A stretch of DNA of 64,000 nt, from positions 1 to 64,000 of the forward strand of contig NZ_JBFRGP010000001.1 in NCBI RefSeq assembly GCF_052115385.1, given 5' to 3'. The DNA comes from Dyella_D sp052115385. Its GTDB lineage: Bacteria; Pseudomonadota; Gammaproteobacteria; Xanthomonadales; Rhodanobacteraceae. Position 1 is the stretch's first letter. Every line of letters starts with the position of its first letter. This document shows, in pieces, positions 35,138 through 42,887 of this stretch. A program made the translations under genes and the position numbers. The notes beneath the pieces were generated by a model that saw only the letters and a list, made by a program, of their open reading frames with translations, ran no database searches and was not told where the DNA came from.

Positions 35138-36157
35138 ATGCCGTTGAATCCGGCCCAGTGGCAGAAGGCGCTGGCGGGCGATAGCCTGCGGCCGGTGTAC
35201 CTGCTGGCGGGCGAGGAACTGCTGGTGCTGGAAGCCGCCGACGCGCTGCGCGCGCAGGCGCGCCGCCTCGGCTATGCCGAGCGCGAAGTGCTCGACGTCG
35301 GCAACCATTTCGACTGGGACGACCTGGCGCGTGCCGCCGCTGGCATGTCGCTGTTCGCCACCCGCCGCCTGCTCGACCTGCGCCTGCCCAGCGGCCGCCC
35401 CGGCACCGAGGGCGCCAAGGCGTTCAACGAGTTCTGCGCCAAGCCGCCGCCGGACGTGACCCTGCTGATCACCGCCACCGAGTGGAGCAGCAAGCACGAA
35501 GGCGCGTGGACCAAGAACCTGGATGCCGCCGGTGCGCTGGTGGTGTTCAACGCGCCCAAGCCGCACGAATGGGCGGCCTGGGTCGGCGCGCGGCTCGCTT
35601 CACGCGGCCTCAGTGCGACGCCGGATGCCGCGGCGCTGCTGGCCGAGCGCGTGGAAGGCAACCTGCTTGCCGCCGCGCAGGAGATCGACAAGCTGGCCTT
35701 GCTGCGCGGCGAGGGTGGCGGTGGACGCATCGATGCGACCGAGATGGAGCATCTGGTCGCCGACAGCGCCCGCTACGACGCGTTCAAGCTGACCGATGCG
35801 GCGTTCGCCGGCGACGGCGGACGTGCGTTGCATATCCTGGCCGGCCTGCGTGCCGAAGGCGACGAGCTGATCGCGCTGATGGGCTGGCTGGTCAATCAAT
35901 TGCAGCTGGCCTTGCGTCTGGCCAATGCACACGACTTTGCCGCGCAGGCCCGCACCGAGCGCTTGTGGCCCGCGCGCGAACAGTTGTTCCGCAAGGCGCT
36001 GCGCCGCGCGCCGCGCGAGCACTGGCTGCAGTGCCTGGCGCGGGCCGCGCGCATCGACCGCATCGCCAAGGGCCGCGAGACCGGCGACGCCTGGCTGGAG
36101 GCCGAGCGGCTGATCGCCGCCATCGCCGAACCGCGGGCTGCCAGCGCACTCGCATGA
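35138..36157 (+). CDS. holA: DNA polymerase III subunit delta
   Basis: 339 residues, family-typical. N-terminal PVYLLAGEELLVLEAADALR, then AAA+-like core (MSLFATRRLLDLRLPSGRPG, PPDVTLLITATEW) and the C-terminal collar domain (YDAFKLTDAAFAGDGGRALH). Wrench subunit of the clamp loader. Starts four bases after lptE and overlaps nadD (ATGA at 36154). Confidence 0.95.
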   Translation: MPLNPAQWQKALAGDSLRPVYLLAGEELLVLEAADALRAQARRLGYAEREVLDVGNHFDWDDLARAAAGMSLFATRRLLDLRLPSGRPGTEGAKAFNEFCAKPPPDVTLLITATEWSSKHEGAWTKNLDAAGALVVFNAPKPHEWAAWVGARLASRGLSATPDAAALLAERVEGNLLAAAQEIDKLALLRGEGGGGRIDATEMEHLVADSARYDAFKLTDAAFAGDGGRALHILAGLRAEGDELIALMGWLVNQLQLALRLANAHDFAAQARTERLWPAREQLFRKALRRAPREHWLQCLARAARIDRIAKGRETGDAWLEAERLIAAIAEPRAASALA

Positions 36158-36789
36158 AGCCCCTGGCGTTGTTCGGCGGCACCTTCGATCCGGTGCATCT
36201 GGGCCACCTCAGCGTGGCGTGGGAAGCGGCCGAACTGCTCGACGCCGAGGTGCGCCTGCTGCCGGCCCACGTGCCGCCGCACAAGCCGCCGCCGCTGGCC
36301 GATGCGGAGCAGCGTGTGGCGATGCTGCATGCCGCGTTGCAGAAGCAGGACCGCCTGGCGGTGGATACGCGGGAGTTGCGGCGCAGCGGGCCTTCCTACA
36401 CTTACGACACCTTGTGCGAGTTGCGCGCGGAGTTGGGAGCGCGGCCGCTGGTGTTGTTGCTTGGAGTGGATGCGTTTGCCGGCTTGCCGAGTTGGCATCG
36501 GTGGCGTGAGTTGTTCGAGGTGGCGCACTTGGGTGTGTTGAGCCGGCCCGGGGTCGAGCCGGAGTTGCCGCATACGCTGTGGGCGGAAATCGAGGCGCGC
36601 CGCACGGGCGATGTTGCCGAGTTGCATGCGCGCCCTGCGGGGCGGGTGATTGAACTGGCGGTGACGCCGCTGGAGATTTCCGCTACGCGCATTCGCGAGT
36701 TGCTGGCGGCGGGGCGGGATCCGCGCTATCTGCTGCCGTGCGGCCTGTTCGAAGATCCTGCGCTGCTGGCGCCGTATCGCAAGGCGTAG
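36154..36789 (+). CDS. nadD: Nicotinate-nucleotide adenylyltransferase
   Basis: 211 residues. Nucleotidyltransferase motif GGTFDPVHLGHL at 8-19 and the C-terminal ISATRIRELL motif identify NadD, which converts nicotinate mononucleotide to deamido-NAD in NAD synthesis. The TAG stop (36787-36789) lies inside the GTAG terminus of the adjacent REP element, so the last codons may have been reset by the REP insertion. In many proteobacteria rsfS follows directly; here it lies about 6.2 kb away at 42979. Confidence 0.96.
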   Translation: MKPLALFGGTFDPVHLGHLSVAWEAAELLDAEVRLLPAHVPPHKPPPLADAEQRVAMLHAALQKQDRLAVDTRELRRSGPSYTYDTLCELRAELGARPLVLLLGVDAFAGLPSWHRWRELFEVAHLGVLSRPGVEPELPHTLWAEIEARRTGDVAELHARPAGRVIELAVTPLEISATRIRELLAAGRDPRYLLPCGLFEDPALLAPYRKA

Positions 36790-36869
36790 GTTGGGGTGAG
36801 CCGCAGGCGAACCCCAACATCCACGCGCAGAACAATGTCGGGGTTCGCCTGCGGCTCACCCCAACCTGC
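36786..36869. repeat. GTAG-type REP pair (BIME) supplying the nadD stop
   Basis: Outer ends GTAGGTTGGGGTGAG and CTCACCCCAACCTGC (one mismatch in the second end). The first four bases GTAG contain the nadD stop TAG. Between converging nadD and msrB. Confidence 0.9.
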
Positions 36870-36872
36870 GCC

Positions 36873-37493
36873 TTACGTGGTTGAGCGGGCGACGAAGCGC
36901 AACGCCACCGAATTCATGCAATAGCGCAAGCCGGTCGGCCGCGGCCCATCGGTAAACACGTGCCCCAGATGGCTATCGCAGCCGGCGCAGTTCACCTTGG
37001 TGCGCACCATGCCCAGGCTGTAGTCGTTGCTTTCCACGATGTTCGCCTTGGCGATCGGCTGCCAGAAACTCGGCCAGCCGGTGCCGGAGTCGAACTTGGT
37101 CGACGCATCGAACAGCGCGGTGTCGCATCCGGGGCAGCGGAACAAACCTTTTGCGTGCAGGTTCCAGTACTGCCCGCTGAAAGGACGCTCGGTCGACTCG
37201 CGGCGCATCACGTCGAACGCCTCGGCGGAAAGACGCTGGCGCCATTGCGTGTCGGTCAGCACCAGTTTCTGCACGTGGCAGGGGCCGAGGTGGCGGCCGT
37301 CGGCGTCGGCGAAACATTCGAGGAGGAGGTCCTTGCCGGTGGCGGGCGTGGCAGCGGAAGCCGTGGCTATCGGCGAGGGGCCGCGTGGCCACAGCAGGGT
37401 GCCGATGGCGGCGGCACCGCCGCCCAGCGCGAGTAGGCGCAGGAAGGAGCGGCGCTGTTCGTTTTGGAGTTGGCGGATCGTGCGGGTGTTCAT
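36873..37493 (-). CDS. msrB: Peptide-methionine (R)-S-oxide reductase MsrB, probably Tat-exported
   Basis: 206 residues from ATG 37493. N-terminal twin-arginine motif RRSFLR at 14-19 followed by a hydrophobic stretch (LLALGGGAAAIGTLL), so export to the periplasm is likely. SelR domain at about 75-202: zinc Cys120/Cys123 and Cys169/Cys172 (CPGC, CAGC), GTGWPSFW, and catalytic Cys192 (RYCMNS). Reduces methionine-R-sulfoxide in proteins. The neighbour upstream on the same strand encodes a DsbD-like DipZ that could supply electrons. They are separated by 186 bp containing a repeat element, so cotranscription is possible but unproven. Confidence 0.92.
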   Translation of the reverse strand: MNTRTIRQLQNEQRRSFLRLLALGGGAAAIGTLLWPRGPSPIATASAATPATGKDLLLECFADADGRHLGPCHVQKLVLTDTQWRQRLSAEAFDVMRRESTERPFSGQYWNLHAKGLFRCPGCDTALFDASTKFDSGTGWPSFWQPIAKANIVESNDYSLGMVRTKVNCAGCDSHLGHVFTDGPRPTGLRYCMNSVALRFVARSTT

Positions 37494-37555
37494 GGGAACC
37501 TCTGCGTTACGGACCTTGGGGCTTCCATGCATTCCTCAGTTTTCGCATCGAACCC

Positions 37556-37672
37556 TTCTCCCTCCGGGAGAAGGTGGCGGCAGCCGGATGAGGGTTCGGC
37601 CGGAGCGGTGTACATCACTCTCGCGCTCCGCCTGCACCCTCACCCCAACCCCTCTCCCGGATGGAGAGGGGC
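37556..37672. repeat. 'ccctctcccg' type inverted repeat element, copy 1
   Basis: Left part CCTTCTCCCTCCGGGAGAAG plus GTGGCGGCAGCCGGATGAGG, right part ACCCTCACCCCAACCCCTCT ending in a GGATGGAGAGGGG arm. The same architecture occurs at 60501-60636. Lies between dipZ and msrB. Confidence 0.8.
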
Positions 37673-37679
37673 TCAAGCA

Positions 37680-39401
37680 TCAACCGAAAGTGAAGGCATA
37701 GGCGCGTACGTTCGGATCGAGGAATTCGATCTCGAACTGCCGCTCGCCGGTGCCCTGCGCCTGCCGTACCAGTTGGTAGAGGCGCTGCGTGGTCACGGTG
37801 CCGTTGCCGCCGGCGTCGGTGTCCATGCCGTGGTCGTCGCCCGGCGACTTGCCGTCGATGCGTACGCGGAAGCGCACCGGCTTGCCGTCGGCGCCGGGGC
37901 CGAGCACCAGGTGCAGGTCGCGGCCGCGGAAGCGGTAGACGATGCGGCCACCGGGGGCGGCGAGTTGCGCGTCTTCGGAGGCGACAGTCCAGTCGCCGTC
38001 GAACGACCACTGGTTGGCGCGCAGCGTGGCGGGCAGGTGGTAGGTCTCGCGGTCGTTGCGGATCAGCGGGCCGCCGACGAAGTTCTGCGCGCGCGCATAG
38101 CCGACATAGGTTTCCGGCGAGCGGTCGGCGGCCAGCGAATCGGCGGCTTCGGCGCCCTTGGCATCCGGTTGCACGTAGCCGCCGGGCAGGTTTTTCTGGC
38201 CGGCTTCGGTGAGCAGCTGGCGAATCACATCTTCGCTTTGCGTGTAGCCGCCTTCGCCGAAGTGGTGGTGGCGGACGCGGCCTTGCGTGTCGATGAAGTA
38301 ATGCGCGGGCCAGTAGCGATTGCTGAAGCCTTGCCAGATCGCGTAGTCGTTATCGAGCGCGACCGGATAATCCACGTCCAGGTCCTTCACCGCCCGCTGC
38401 ACATTGCCCAGGTCCTTCTCGAAGGCGAACTCCGGCGCGTGCACGCCGAGTATCACCAGCCCGTGGTCCTTGTACTTGTCGGCCCAGGCGCGCACGTAGG
38501 GCAGGGCGCGGATGCAGTTGATGCAGGAGTAGGTCCAGAAATCGACCAGCACCACCTTGCCCTGCAGCGAGGCGGCGGTCAGCGGCGTGGTGTTGATCCA
38601 GGCGGTGGCGCCGGCCAGCGACGGCAGCTGGCCTTCGACGGGCAGCGCTTCGCCGGCCTTGCGCTCGGGCTGCGGTGCCGGCGGCGGGGTCACCGCGTCG
38701 ACCAGGCGCTGTTCGATGCCGCCGGTGCTGGCCAGCGAGACGCGGGTCAGCACGCCGGTATCCAGCCCCAGCGCGATCGCCGCCACGCCGACCAGCACCA
38801 GCACGCCGAGCACGCGCCGCACCCATTCGCCGGCGCCGAGCGAGCGCTTCATCAGCGCGAACACCTTGCCGCCCACCAGCAGCGCCAGGGCCAGCGACGT
38901 GGCTGCGCCGGCGGAATAGGTGAGCAGCAGCAGGGTGGTCTGCACGCTGGCGCCGTTGAGCGCGGCGCCGGTCAGCAGCAGGCCCAGGATCGGGCCGGCG
39001 CAGGGCGCCCACAGCAGGCCGGTGGCGACGCCCAGGCCCGCGGCGGACAGTGCCGAGCCGTCGTCGTGTTCCGCGCGCCGGGTGAGTCGATTGCCCAGCG
39101 CCACGAACGGGCGGGCGATCCATTCGGCCACGCGCGGCGACAGCAGGGTGAGGCCGAGCACGGCCAGCACGATCAGCGCCACCCAGCGCCCGTACTGGTT
39201 GGCGCGTACCGCCCAACCGCCGCCCACCGCGGCCAGCGTGGCGACCAGGGCGAAGGTCAGCGCCATGCCCAGCAGCATCGGCAGGCCGTTGCGCAGGAAC
39301 GGCCGGTCGGCGCGGGCGAACACGAAGGGCAGCACCGGCAGGATGCAGGGGCTGAGGATGGTCAGCACGCCGCCGAGGTAGGCAAGGATCAGCACGAGCA
39401 T
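37680..39401 (-). CDS. dipZ: DipZ: CcdA/DsbD-like membrane thiol transporter fused to TlpA-like thioredoxin domain
   Basis: 573 residues. Domain 1 (about 1-215): six-helix CcdA/DsbD transmembrane domain with paired Cys19 (LSPCILP) and Cys134 (WAPCAGP). Domain 2 (about 255-400): TlpA/redoxin fold with CxxC at 293-296 (FWTYSCINCIRALP). Domain 3 (about 430-573): the DipZ C-terminal carbohydrate-binding-like domain (GYARAQNFVGG, TLRANQWSFDGDWTV). Moves reducing power from the cytoplasm to periplasmic thiol proteins. Candidate client: the periplasmic MsrB downstream. A promoter-like GTAACT-N16-CGAA lies 33-58 bp upstream, mirrored by one for the divergent ECF sigma gene. Confidence 0.93.
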   Translation of the reverse strand: MLVLILAYLGGVLTILSPCILPVLPFVFARADRPFLRNGLPMLLGMALTFALVATLAAVGGGWAVRANQYGRWVALIVLAVLGLTLLSPRVAEWIARPFVALGNRLTRRAEHDDGSALSAAGLGVATGLLWAPCAGPILGLLLTGAALNGASVQTTLLLLTYSAGAATSLALALLVGGKVFALMKRSLGAGEWVRRVLGVLVLVGVAAIALGLDTGVLTRVSLASTGGIEQRLVDAVTPPPAPQPERKAGEALPVEGQLPSLAGATAWINTTPLTAASLQGKVVLVDFWTYSCINCIRALPYVRAWADKYKDHGLVILGVHAPEFAFEKDLGNVQRAVKDLDVDYPVALDNDYAIWQGFSNRYWPAHYFIDTQGRVRHHHFGEGGYTQSEDVIRQLLTEAGQKNLPGGYVQPDAKGAEAADSLAADRSPETYVGYARAQNFVGGPLIRNDRETYHLPATLRANQWSFDGDWTVASEDAQLAAPGGRIVYRFRGRDLHLVLGPGADGKPVRFRVRIDGKSPGDDHGMDTDAGGNGTVTTQRLYQLVRQAQGTGERQFEIEFLDPNVRAYAFTFG

Positions 39402-39433
39402 GGAAGGGAATCCGCAAGCAGGTTGATGGGGTA

Positions 39434-39459
39434 TTCGGAACGGGGCGGCATGGAGTTAC
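39434..39459 (-). promoter_or_regulatory. Putative ECF promoter of dipZ (GTAACT-N16-CGAA)
   Basis: Read on the minus strand: -35 GTAACT (39459-39454), 16-nt spacer, -10 CGAA (39437-39434) followed by TACC. Expected start of transcription is about 26 bases before the dipZ ATG. The elements and spacing equal those of the divergent promoter at 39485-39510 and resemble, from memory, the -35 GTAAC / -10 CGAA promoters of NrsF-linked SigF in Caulobacter. Confidence 0.7.
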
Positions 39460-39491
39460 CTCGCACGGCGAATATTCGCCGCAGGTAACTC
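39453..39491. repeat. Nested palindrome between dipZ and ECF sigma
   Basis: Outer arms GAGTTACCT (39453-39461) and AGGTAACTC (39483-39491) contain the two mirrored -35 elements. Inside is a perfect 16-bp palindrome CGGCGAATATTCGCCG (39466-39481). The outer symmetry is explained by two divergent ECF promoters; the inner palindrome is not and could bind a further regulator. Confidence 0.75.
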
Positions 39492-39510
39492 TGCGGCGGC
39501 TTCGTGCGAA
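39485..39510 (+). promoter_or_regulatory. Putative autoregulatory ECF promoter (GTAACT-N16-CGAA)
   Basis: -35 GTAACT (39485-39490), 16-nt spacer, -10 CGAA (39507-39510). Predicted transcription start near 39517, about 25 bases before the sigma gene ATG. Exact mirror of the dipZ promoter. Confidence 0.7.
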
Positions 39511-39541
39511 GAACGGCCGAACCCCCAGCCGCGAGCACGCC

Positions 39542-40198
39542 ATGCATGCGAGCTTGACCGCGGACGGCGCGATGGGTCTAGATGGCGTATTCCGCCATCC
39601 GGATTCACGCGCCACCGTGTCCGCCACACCCGCCAGCGCCCAGCAGGAAGCCGATCAGCGCCGCGCGGCGTGGATGGCGGCTGCGCAGGCCGGCGACCGC
39701 CGCGCCTACGAGCGCGTGCTGGCCGACTCGCTGGCGCTGATCCGCGCCGCCGCGCGCCGGCAGGGCGTGGCCACGGACAACATCGACGACGTGGTGCAGG
39801 AAACCCTGCTGACCGTGCATCGCGTGCGCCATACCTACGACCCGTCGCGCTCGTACGACGCCTGGATCACCGCGATCGCCTCGCGCCGCGCGATCGACGC
39901 ATTGCGCAGCCATGGCCGCCGCGATCGCCGCGAACTGCACGACGAACAGGTGCTGGACATGCAGTCCGACCATGCCGACGCCACGCTCGATGCCGAGCGC
40001 GAGCAGGAAGCGCGGCGCCTGCGCGCGGCGATCGCCACGCTGCCGCCCGGCCAGCGCGAGGCGGTGGAGCAGCTGGCCCTGCGCGAGCGCTCGCTGGCCG
40101 AGGCGGCGCAGCACACCGGCCGCAACGCGGGCGCGCTGAAGGTCAACCTGCATCGCGCGCTGAAGGCGCTGCGCAACCGCTTTCACGGAGATTCCTGA
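39542..40198 (+). CDS. ECF-type sigma factor with NrsF/DUF1109 partner
   Basis: 218 residues from ATG 39542; this start has a poor ribosome binding site, and a shorter protein starting near 39617 (GTG) would also keep all domains. Region 2 (about 50-115: RAYERVLADSLALIRAAARR, DNIDDVVQETLLTVHRVRHT, SYDAWITAIASRRAIDALRS) and region 4 (about 160-215: LPPGQREAVEQLALRERSLA then EAAQHTGRNAGALKVNLHRA). The helix-turn-helix TGRNAGALKVNLHRALKALR is typical of ECFs paired with DUF1109 anti-sigmas. The partner starts five bases downstream. Confidence 0.9.
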   Translation: MHASLTADGAMGLDGVFRHPDSRATVSATPASAQQEADQRRAAWMAAAQAGDRRAYERVLADSLALIRAAARRQGVATDNIDDVVQETLLTVHRVRHTYDPSRSYDAWITAIASRRAIDALRSHGRRDRRELHDEQVLDMQSDHADATLDAEREQEARRLRAAIATLPPGQREAVEQLALRERSLAEAAQHTGRNAGALKVNLHRALKALRNRFHGDS

Positions 40199-40203
40199 GC
40201 ACC

Positions 40204-40857
40204 ATGTCCGAGCCACATAACCACCACAGCCTGATCGACGCGCTCGGCGCCGAGCTGGTGCCGGTGCGCCGCCTGCCGCCGCCGTGGCGGCGCGCGGCCG
40301 GGTGGCTGCTGGTGGTGGCGGCGATCGCGGCGGTGCTGTTCGCGCATTACGGCAGCGGCGGCATGCTGCAGCGCTGGGCCGGCGCACCGGATCTGGCCTG
40401 GGCCGGCCTCGGTGCGGTGCTGACCGCGATCACGGCCGCCTGGACGGCCTTCGCGCTCGGCGTACCGGGGCGCAGCGCGCGCTGGGCCTGGCTGCCGCTG
40501 GCGCCGGCGCTGCTGTGGGTCGGCGCCAGCGGCCTGGGCTGCCTGCGCGACTGGATCGCGCCGGGCACCATCGTGGCCGGGCCGCACCAGCCGATCGGCT
40601 GCCTGCAATTCATCATCGCCTTCTCGGTGCCGCTGTCGGCGCTGATGATCTGGCTGCTGCGCCGGGCCTGCCCGCTGCGGCCGGTGCTTGCCGCGGTGAT
40701 GATCGGCCTGGCCAGCGCTGCGGCGTCGGCCAGCCTGCTGGAGATCTGCCACGAGTTCGATGCCGCGGCCTCCGATCTGCTCACGCATGCGCTCGCCGTG
40801 GTGCTGGTGATCGGCATCAATGCCGCGATGGGCGGGCGCTTGTTGCGCGCGCGCTGA
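40204..40857 (+). CDS. DUF1109/NrsF-type transmembrane anti-sigma factor
   Basis: 217 residues. Soluble N-terminal ~35 residues (LIDALGAELVPVRRLPPPWR, the NrsF start), then six transmembrane helices. Cysteines at GLGC, IGC, RAC and EICHE lie near membrane borders; in Caulobacter NrsF, conserved Cys residues are needed for release of the sigma factor. The pairing with the sigma gene directly upstream defines a membrane redox- or metal-responsive switch, by analogy. No gene follows for 554 bp. Confidence 0.88.
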   Translation: MSEPHNHHSLIDALGAELVPVRRLPPPWRRAAGWLLVVAAIAAVLFAHYGSGGMLQRWAGAPDLAWAGLGAVLTAITAAWTAFALGVPGRSARWAWLPLAPALLWVGASGLGCLRDWIAPGTIVAGPHQPIGCLQFIIAFSVPLSALMIWLLRRACPLRPVLAAVMIGLASAAASASLLEICHEFDAAASDLLTHALAVVLVIGINAAMGGRLLRAR

Positions 40858-41411
40858 GCTTTTCTTCACGCAGATCGTCAGCTTCACGAAAGTCGCAGAA
40901 ACTTTCGTTTCTCTGGTGCGTCGCAACGCTGAACGTGCCAACCGTGCAGCGGCATCCATGCCGGGTATTGGCGCGCTGCTGGCGAAACCCCATCGCAGCG
41001 GTGTTCGCGACACGTGACGTTCCGATCCATCCCATTCGCCTTGATGCAAGCCCTGCTGTGGGCATCGCAACACGCCATGCGCCGGCACGCCGCGAGACGG
41101 TATTGACGCTGAACGGCGCGGCTTTTCCGCGCGAAGCTCGCGCAACCCGGCGAGCTAGGCTAGCCGGCGTCGGCGGCGCAGGAGGGGGCGCTGCCGCGGC
41201 GTCTCGCAGTGGAACCGTCGTGCACCGACCCACCGCCAGACGCAGCGTGTCCGCTGCCGGTTTGCGCCGGCAGCGGTACCGCCGGGGCGGCCCGGGAGGG
41301 GGCCGCCCCGGCTCTTTGAACAGCCTGATGAGTTGAGCGACATCTTTCGAAAGTTTTGGGGAAGCGCGGTTCGCGCCGCACGACATTCACCGAATGAAGG
41401 AGTACGCATCC
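40858..41411. other. 554-bp intergenic region with strong hairpins
   Basis: No convincing coding sequence. Contents: an inverted repeat ACGAAAGT/ACTTTCGT at 40886-40908 close after the anti-sigma stop; two consecutive GC-rich hairpins at 41251-41276 (CCGCTGCCGG/CCGGCAGCGG) and 41281-41312 (GCCGGGGCGGCC/GGCCGCCCCGGC), the latter followed by TCTTTG; then 100 bp of leader before the small MXKDX gene. The 40910-41240 part shows nothing I can name. Confidence 0.6.
41281..41317 (+). terminator. GC-rich hairpin, terminator or attenuator candidate
   Basis: Perfect 12-bp stem GCCGGGGCGGCC/GGCCGCCCCGGC with an 8-nt loop, followed by TCTTTG. It directly follows another 10-bp hairpin. There is no gene immediately upstream, so this may end an unannotated transcript or act in the leader of the downstream gene. 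Confidence 0.5.
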
Positions 41412-41678
41412 ATGAAAGTTTCCCGTTACGCCGTCCTCGGTCTTTCCATCGCACTCGCTGTCGGCATCGGCCAGGCCAGCGCGCAGGAAACCACCCCCGC
41501 CGCTTCGTCTTCGTCGTCGATGAAGTCCGATGCGCACATGAAGAAAGACTCCATGAAGGCGAACGACTCGATGAGCTCCGGCGATTCGATGAAGTCCGAC
41601 GCCGGTGCCGCCAAGCCGCACCACAAGAAGGGCCACAAGAAGGCCGCCGAACCGGCATCGGCGAGCAGCGCTCACTGA
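41412..41678 (+). CDS. Secreted pentapeptide MXKDX repeat protein
   Basis: 88 residues from ATG 41412 (ribosome binding site GAAGGAG at 41396-41402). Signal peptide of about 24 residues ending GIGQASAQ. The mature part is low-complexity: repeats of the form M-K-x-D-x (MKSDA, MKKDS, MKAND, MSSGD, MKSDA at about 34-66), then a His/Lys tail (PHHKKGHKK). This is the penta-MXKDX family found near stress sigma factors; function unknown. Met- and His-rich composition suggests metal or oxidant interaction, which is inference. A clear terminator follows. Confidence 0.82.
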   Translation: MKVSRYAVLGLSIALAVGIGQASAQETTPAASSSSSMKSDAHMKKDSMKANDSMSSGDSMKSDAGAAKPHHKKGHKKAAEPASASSAH

Positions 41679-41701
41679 TCGATCGTCAGCGGTTGCAACT
41701 G

Positions 41702-41737
41702 CGGCCCCCGCCGGCAACGGCGGGGGCCGTTGCGTTT
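41702..41737 (+). terminator. Rho-independent terminator after MXKDX gene
   Basis: CGGCCCCCGCCG / CGGCGGGGGCCG perfect 12-bp stem, GCAA loop, followed by TTGCGTTTT. Located 24 bp after the stop. Confidence 0.85.
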
Positions 41738-41780
41738 TCCGTGGTGTAATGCGCTGGTTTTCGCTCCGCGGAGAAACGCC

Positions 41781-42848
41781 ATGGCTCCTTCTTTCGTAGC
41801 GCGGCTCGGCATCGAGCATCCGTTGATCCAGGCGCCGATGTCCGGCTCCAACACGCCGGCGCTGGCCGCGGCGGTGTCCAACGCGGGCGCGCTGGGTTCG
41901 CTGGGCCTGGGTTATCTGGAGCCGCAGGTCATCCTCGACCAGGCCGGCGAAGTGCGCACGCTCAGCGACAAGCCGTTCGGGCTCAACCTGTTCGTGCTGC
42001 CGGAAAGCTTCGAGGTGGACATGGCCGCGGTGGACGCCGCGCGGCGCAGGCTCGATGCCTTGATGGAGCAGGAGGGCCTGGCCATCCGCACCGCCATCCC
42101 CGCGCGCTGGGCGCCGTCTTTCAACGATCAGTTCGCCGCCCTGTGCGAGGCGCGTCCCGCCGTGGCGAGCTTCGCCTTCGAGCTGATCAGCGCCGCGCAG
42201 ATGCGCCAGCTCAAGCAACTGGGCATCGTGGTGGTCGGCACGGCCACCACGGTGGACGAGGCGCGCGCCTGGGAAGAGCGCGGCGCCGATGCCGTGAGCC
42301 TGCAGGGCGCGGAGGCCGGCGGCCATCGCGGTACGTTCCTGCACGATGCGGACGACGGCATGATCGGCCTGTTCGCGCTGCTGCCGCTGGCCAGGCGCGC
42401 GGTGAAGATTCCGCTGATCGCCGCCGGCGGCATCATGGACGGGCGCGGCATGCTCGCCGCCGAAGTGCTCGGCGCCGCCGCCAGCCAGCTCGGCACGGCC
42501 TTCCTGGCCTGTCCGGAAGGCGGCGCGGCGGCGGGCTGGAAGCGCGACCTGCCGGGGTCGGCCGAGCACCAGGTGACCACCATCCGCAGCTTCTCCGGCC
42601 GCGCCGCGCGCGGTTTGCGCAACACATACGTAAACGCCATGGCAGGCATCGAGGCCGGCCTGCCGGCCTATCCGGTGACCAACGCGCTGACCTCGCCGCT
42701 GCGCAAGGCGGCGGTGGCCGCGGGCCGCTCCGATCTCATCAACGAATGGTGCGGACAGGGCGCCGGACTCGCACGGCCCATGCCGGCGGCCGAACTGGTC
42801 GCCGTGCTGATGGACGAGTACGCCCAGGCCCGCCGCGCCCTGGACTGA
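41781..42848 (+). CDS. Nitronate monooxygenase family FMN enzyme
   Basis: 355 residues from ATG 41781. TIM-barrel NMO/2-nitropropane dioxygenase family: N-terminal LGIEHPLIQAPMSGSNTPAL, FMN phosphate-binding GADAVSLQGAEAGGHRGTF (the AGGHRG motif carries the catalytic-region His), and PLIAAGGIMDGRGM. Oxidises alkyl nitronates such as propionate-3-nitronate, a detoxification role. It stands alone between two terminator/promoter regions; no operon partner is evident. Confidence 0.9.
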   Translation: MAPSFVARLGIEHPLIQAPMSGSNTPALAAAVSNAGALGSLGLGYLEPQVILDQAGEVRTLSDKPFGLNLFVLPESFEVDMAAVDAARRRLDALMEQEGLAIRTAIPARWAPSFNDQFAALCEARPAVASFAFELISAAQMRQLKQLGIVVVGTATTVDEARAWEERGADAVSLQGAEAGGHRGTFLHDADDGMIGLFALLPLARRAVKIPLIAAGGIMDGRGMLAAEVLGAAASQLGTAFLACPEGGAAAGWKRDLPGSAEHQVTTIRSFSGRAARGLRNTYVNAMAGIEAGLPAYPVTNALTSPLRKAAVAAGRSDLINEWCGQGAGLARPMPAAELVAVLMDEYAQARRALD

Positions 42849-42887
42849 TGACCTAGGGCGAATGCGCACCTAGGGCAAGGCCCAGGC

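Noticed and set aside
37489..37510. GTAACG on the minus strand just upstream of msrB as an ECF -35 box
   Set aside because: The position 16 nt downstream reads CACC, not CGAA, and would fall inside the coding start. msrB may instead be read from the dipZ promoter.
41369..41395. CGAAT upstream of the MXKDX gene as the -10 of the GTAAC-type ECF promoter
   Set aside because: The sequence 16 nt upstream has no GTAAC-like box.
41160..42869. 569-residue minus-strand frame over the nitronate monooxygenase and MXKDX gene
   Set aside because: It reads through two real plus-strand genes and a terminator; no conserved features.
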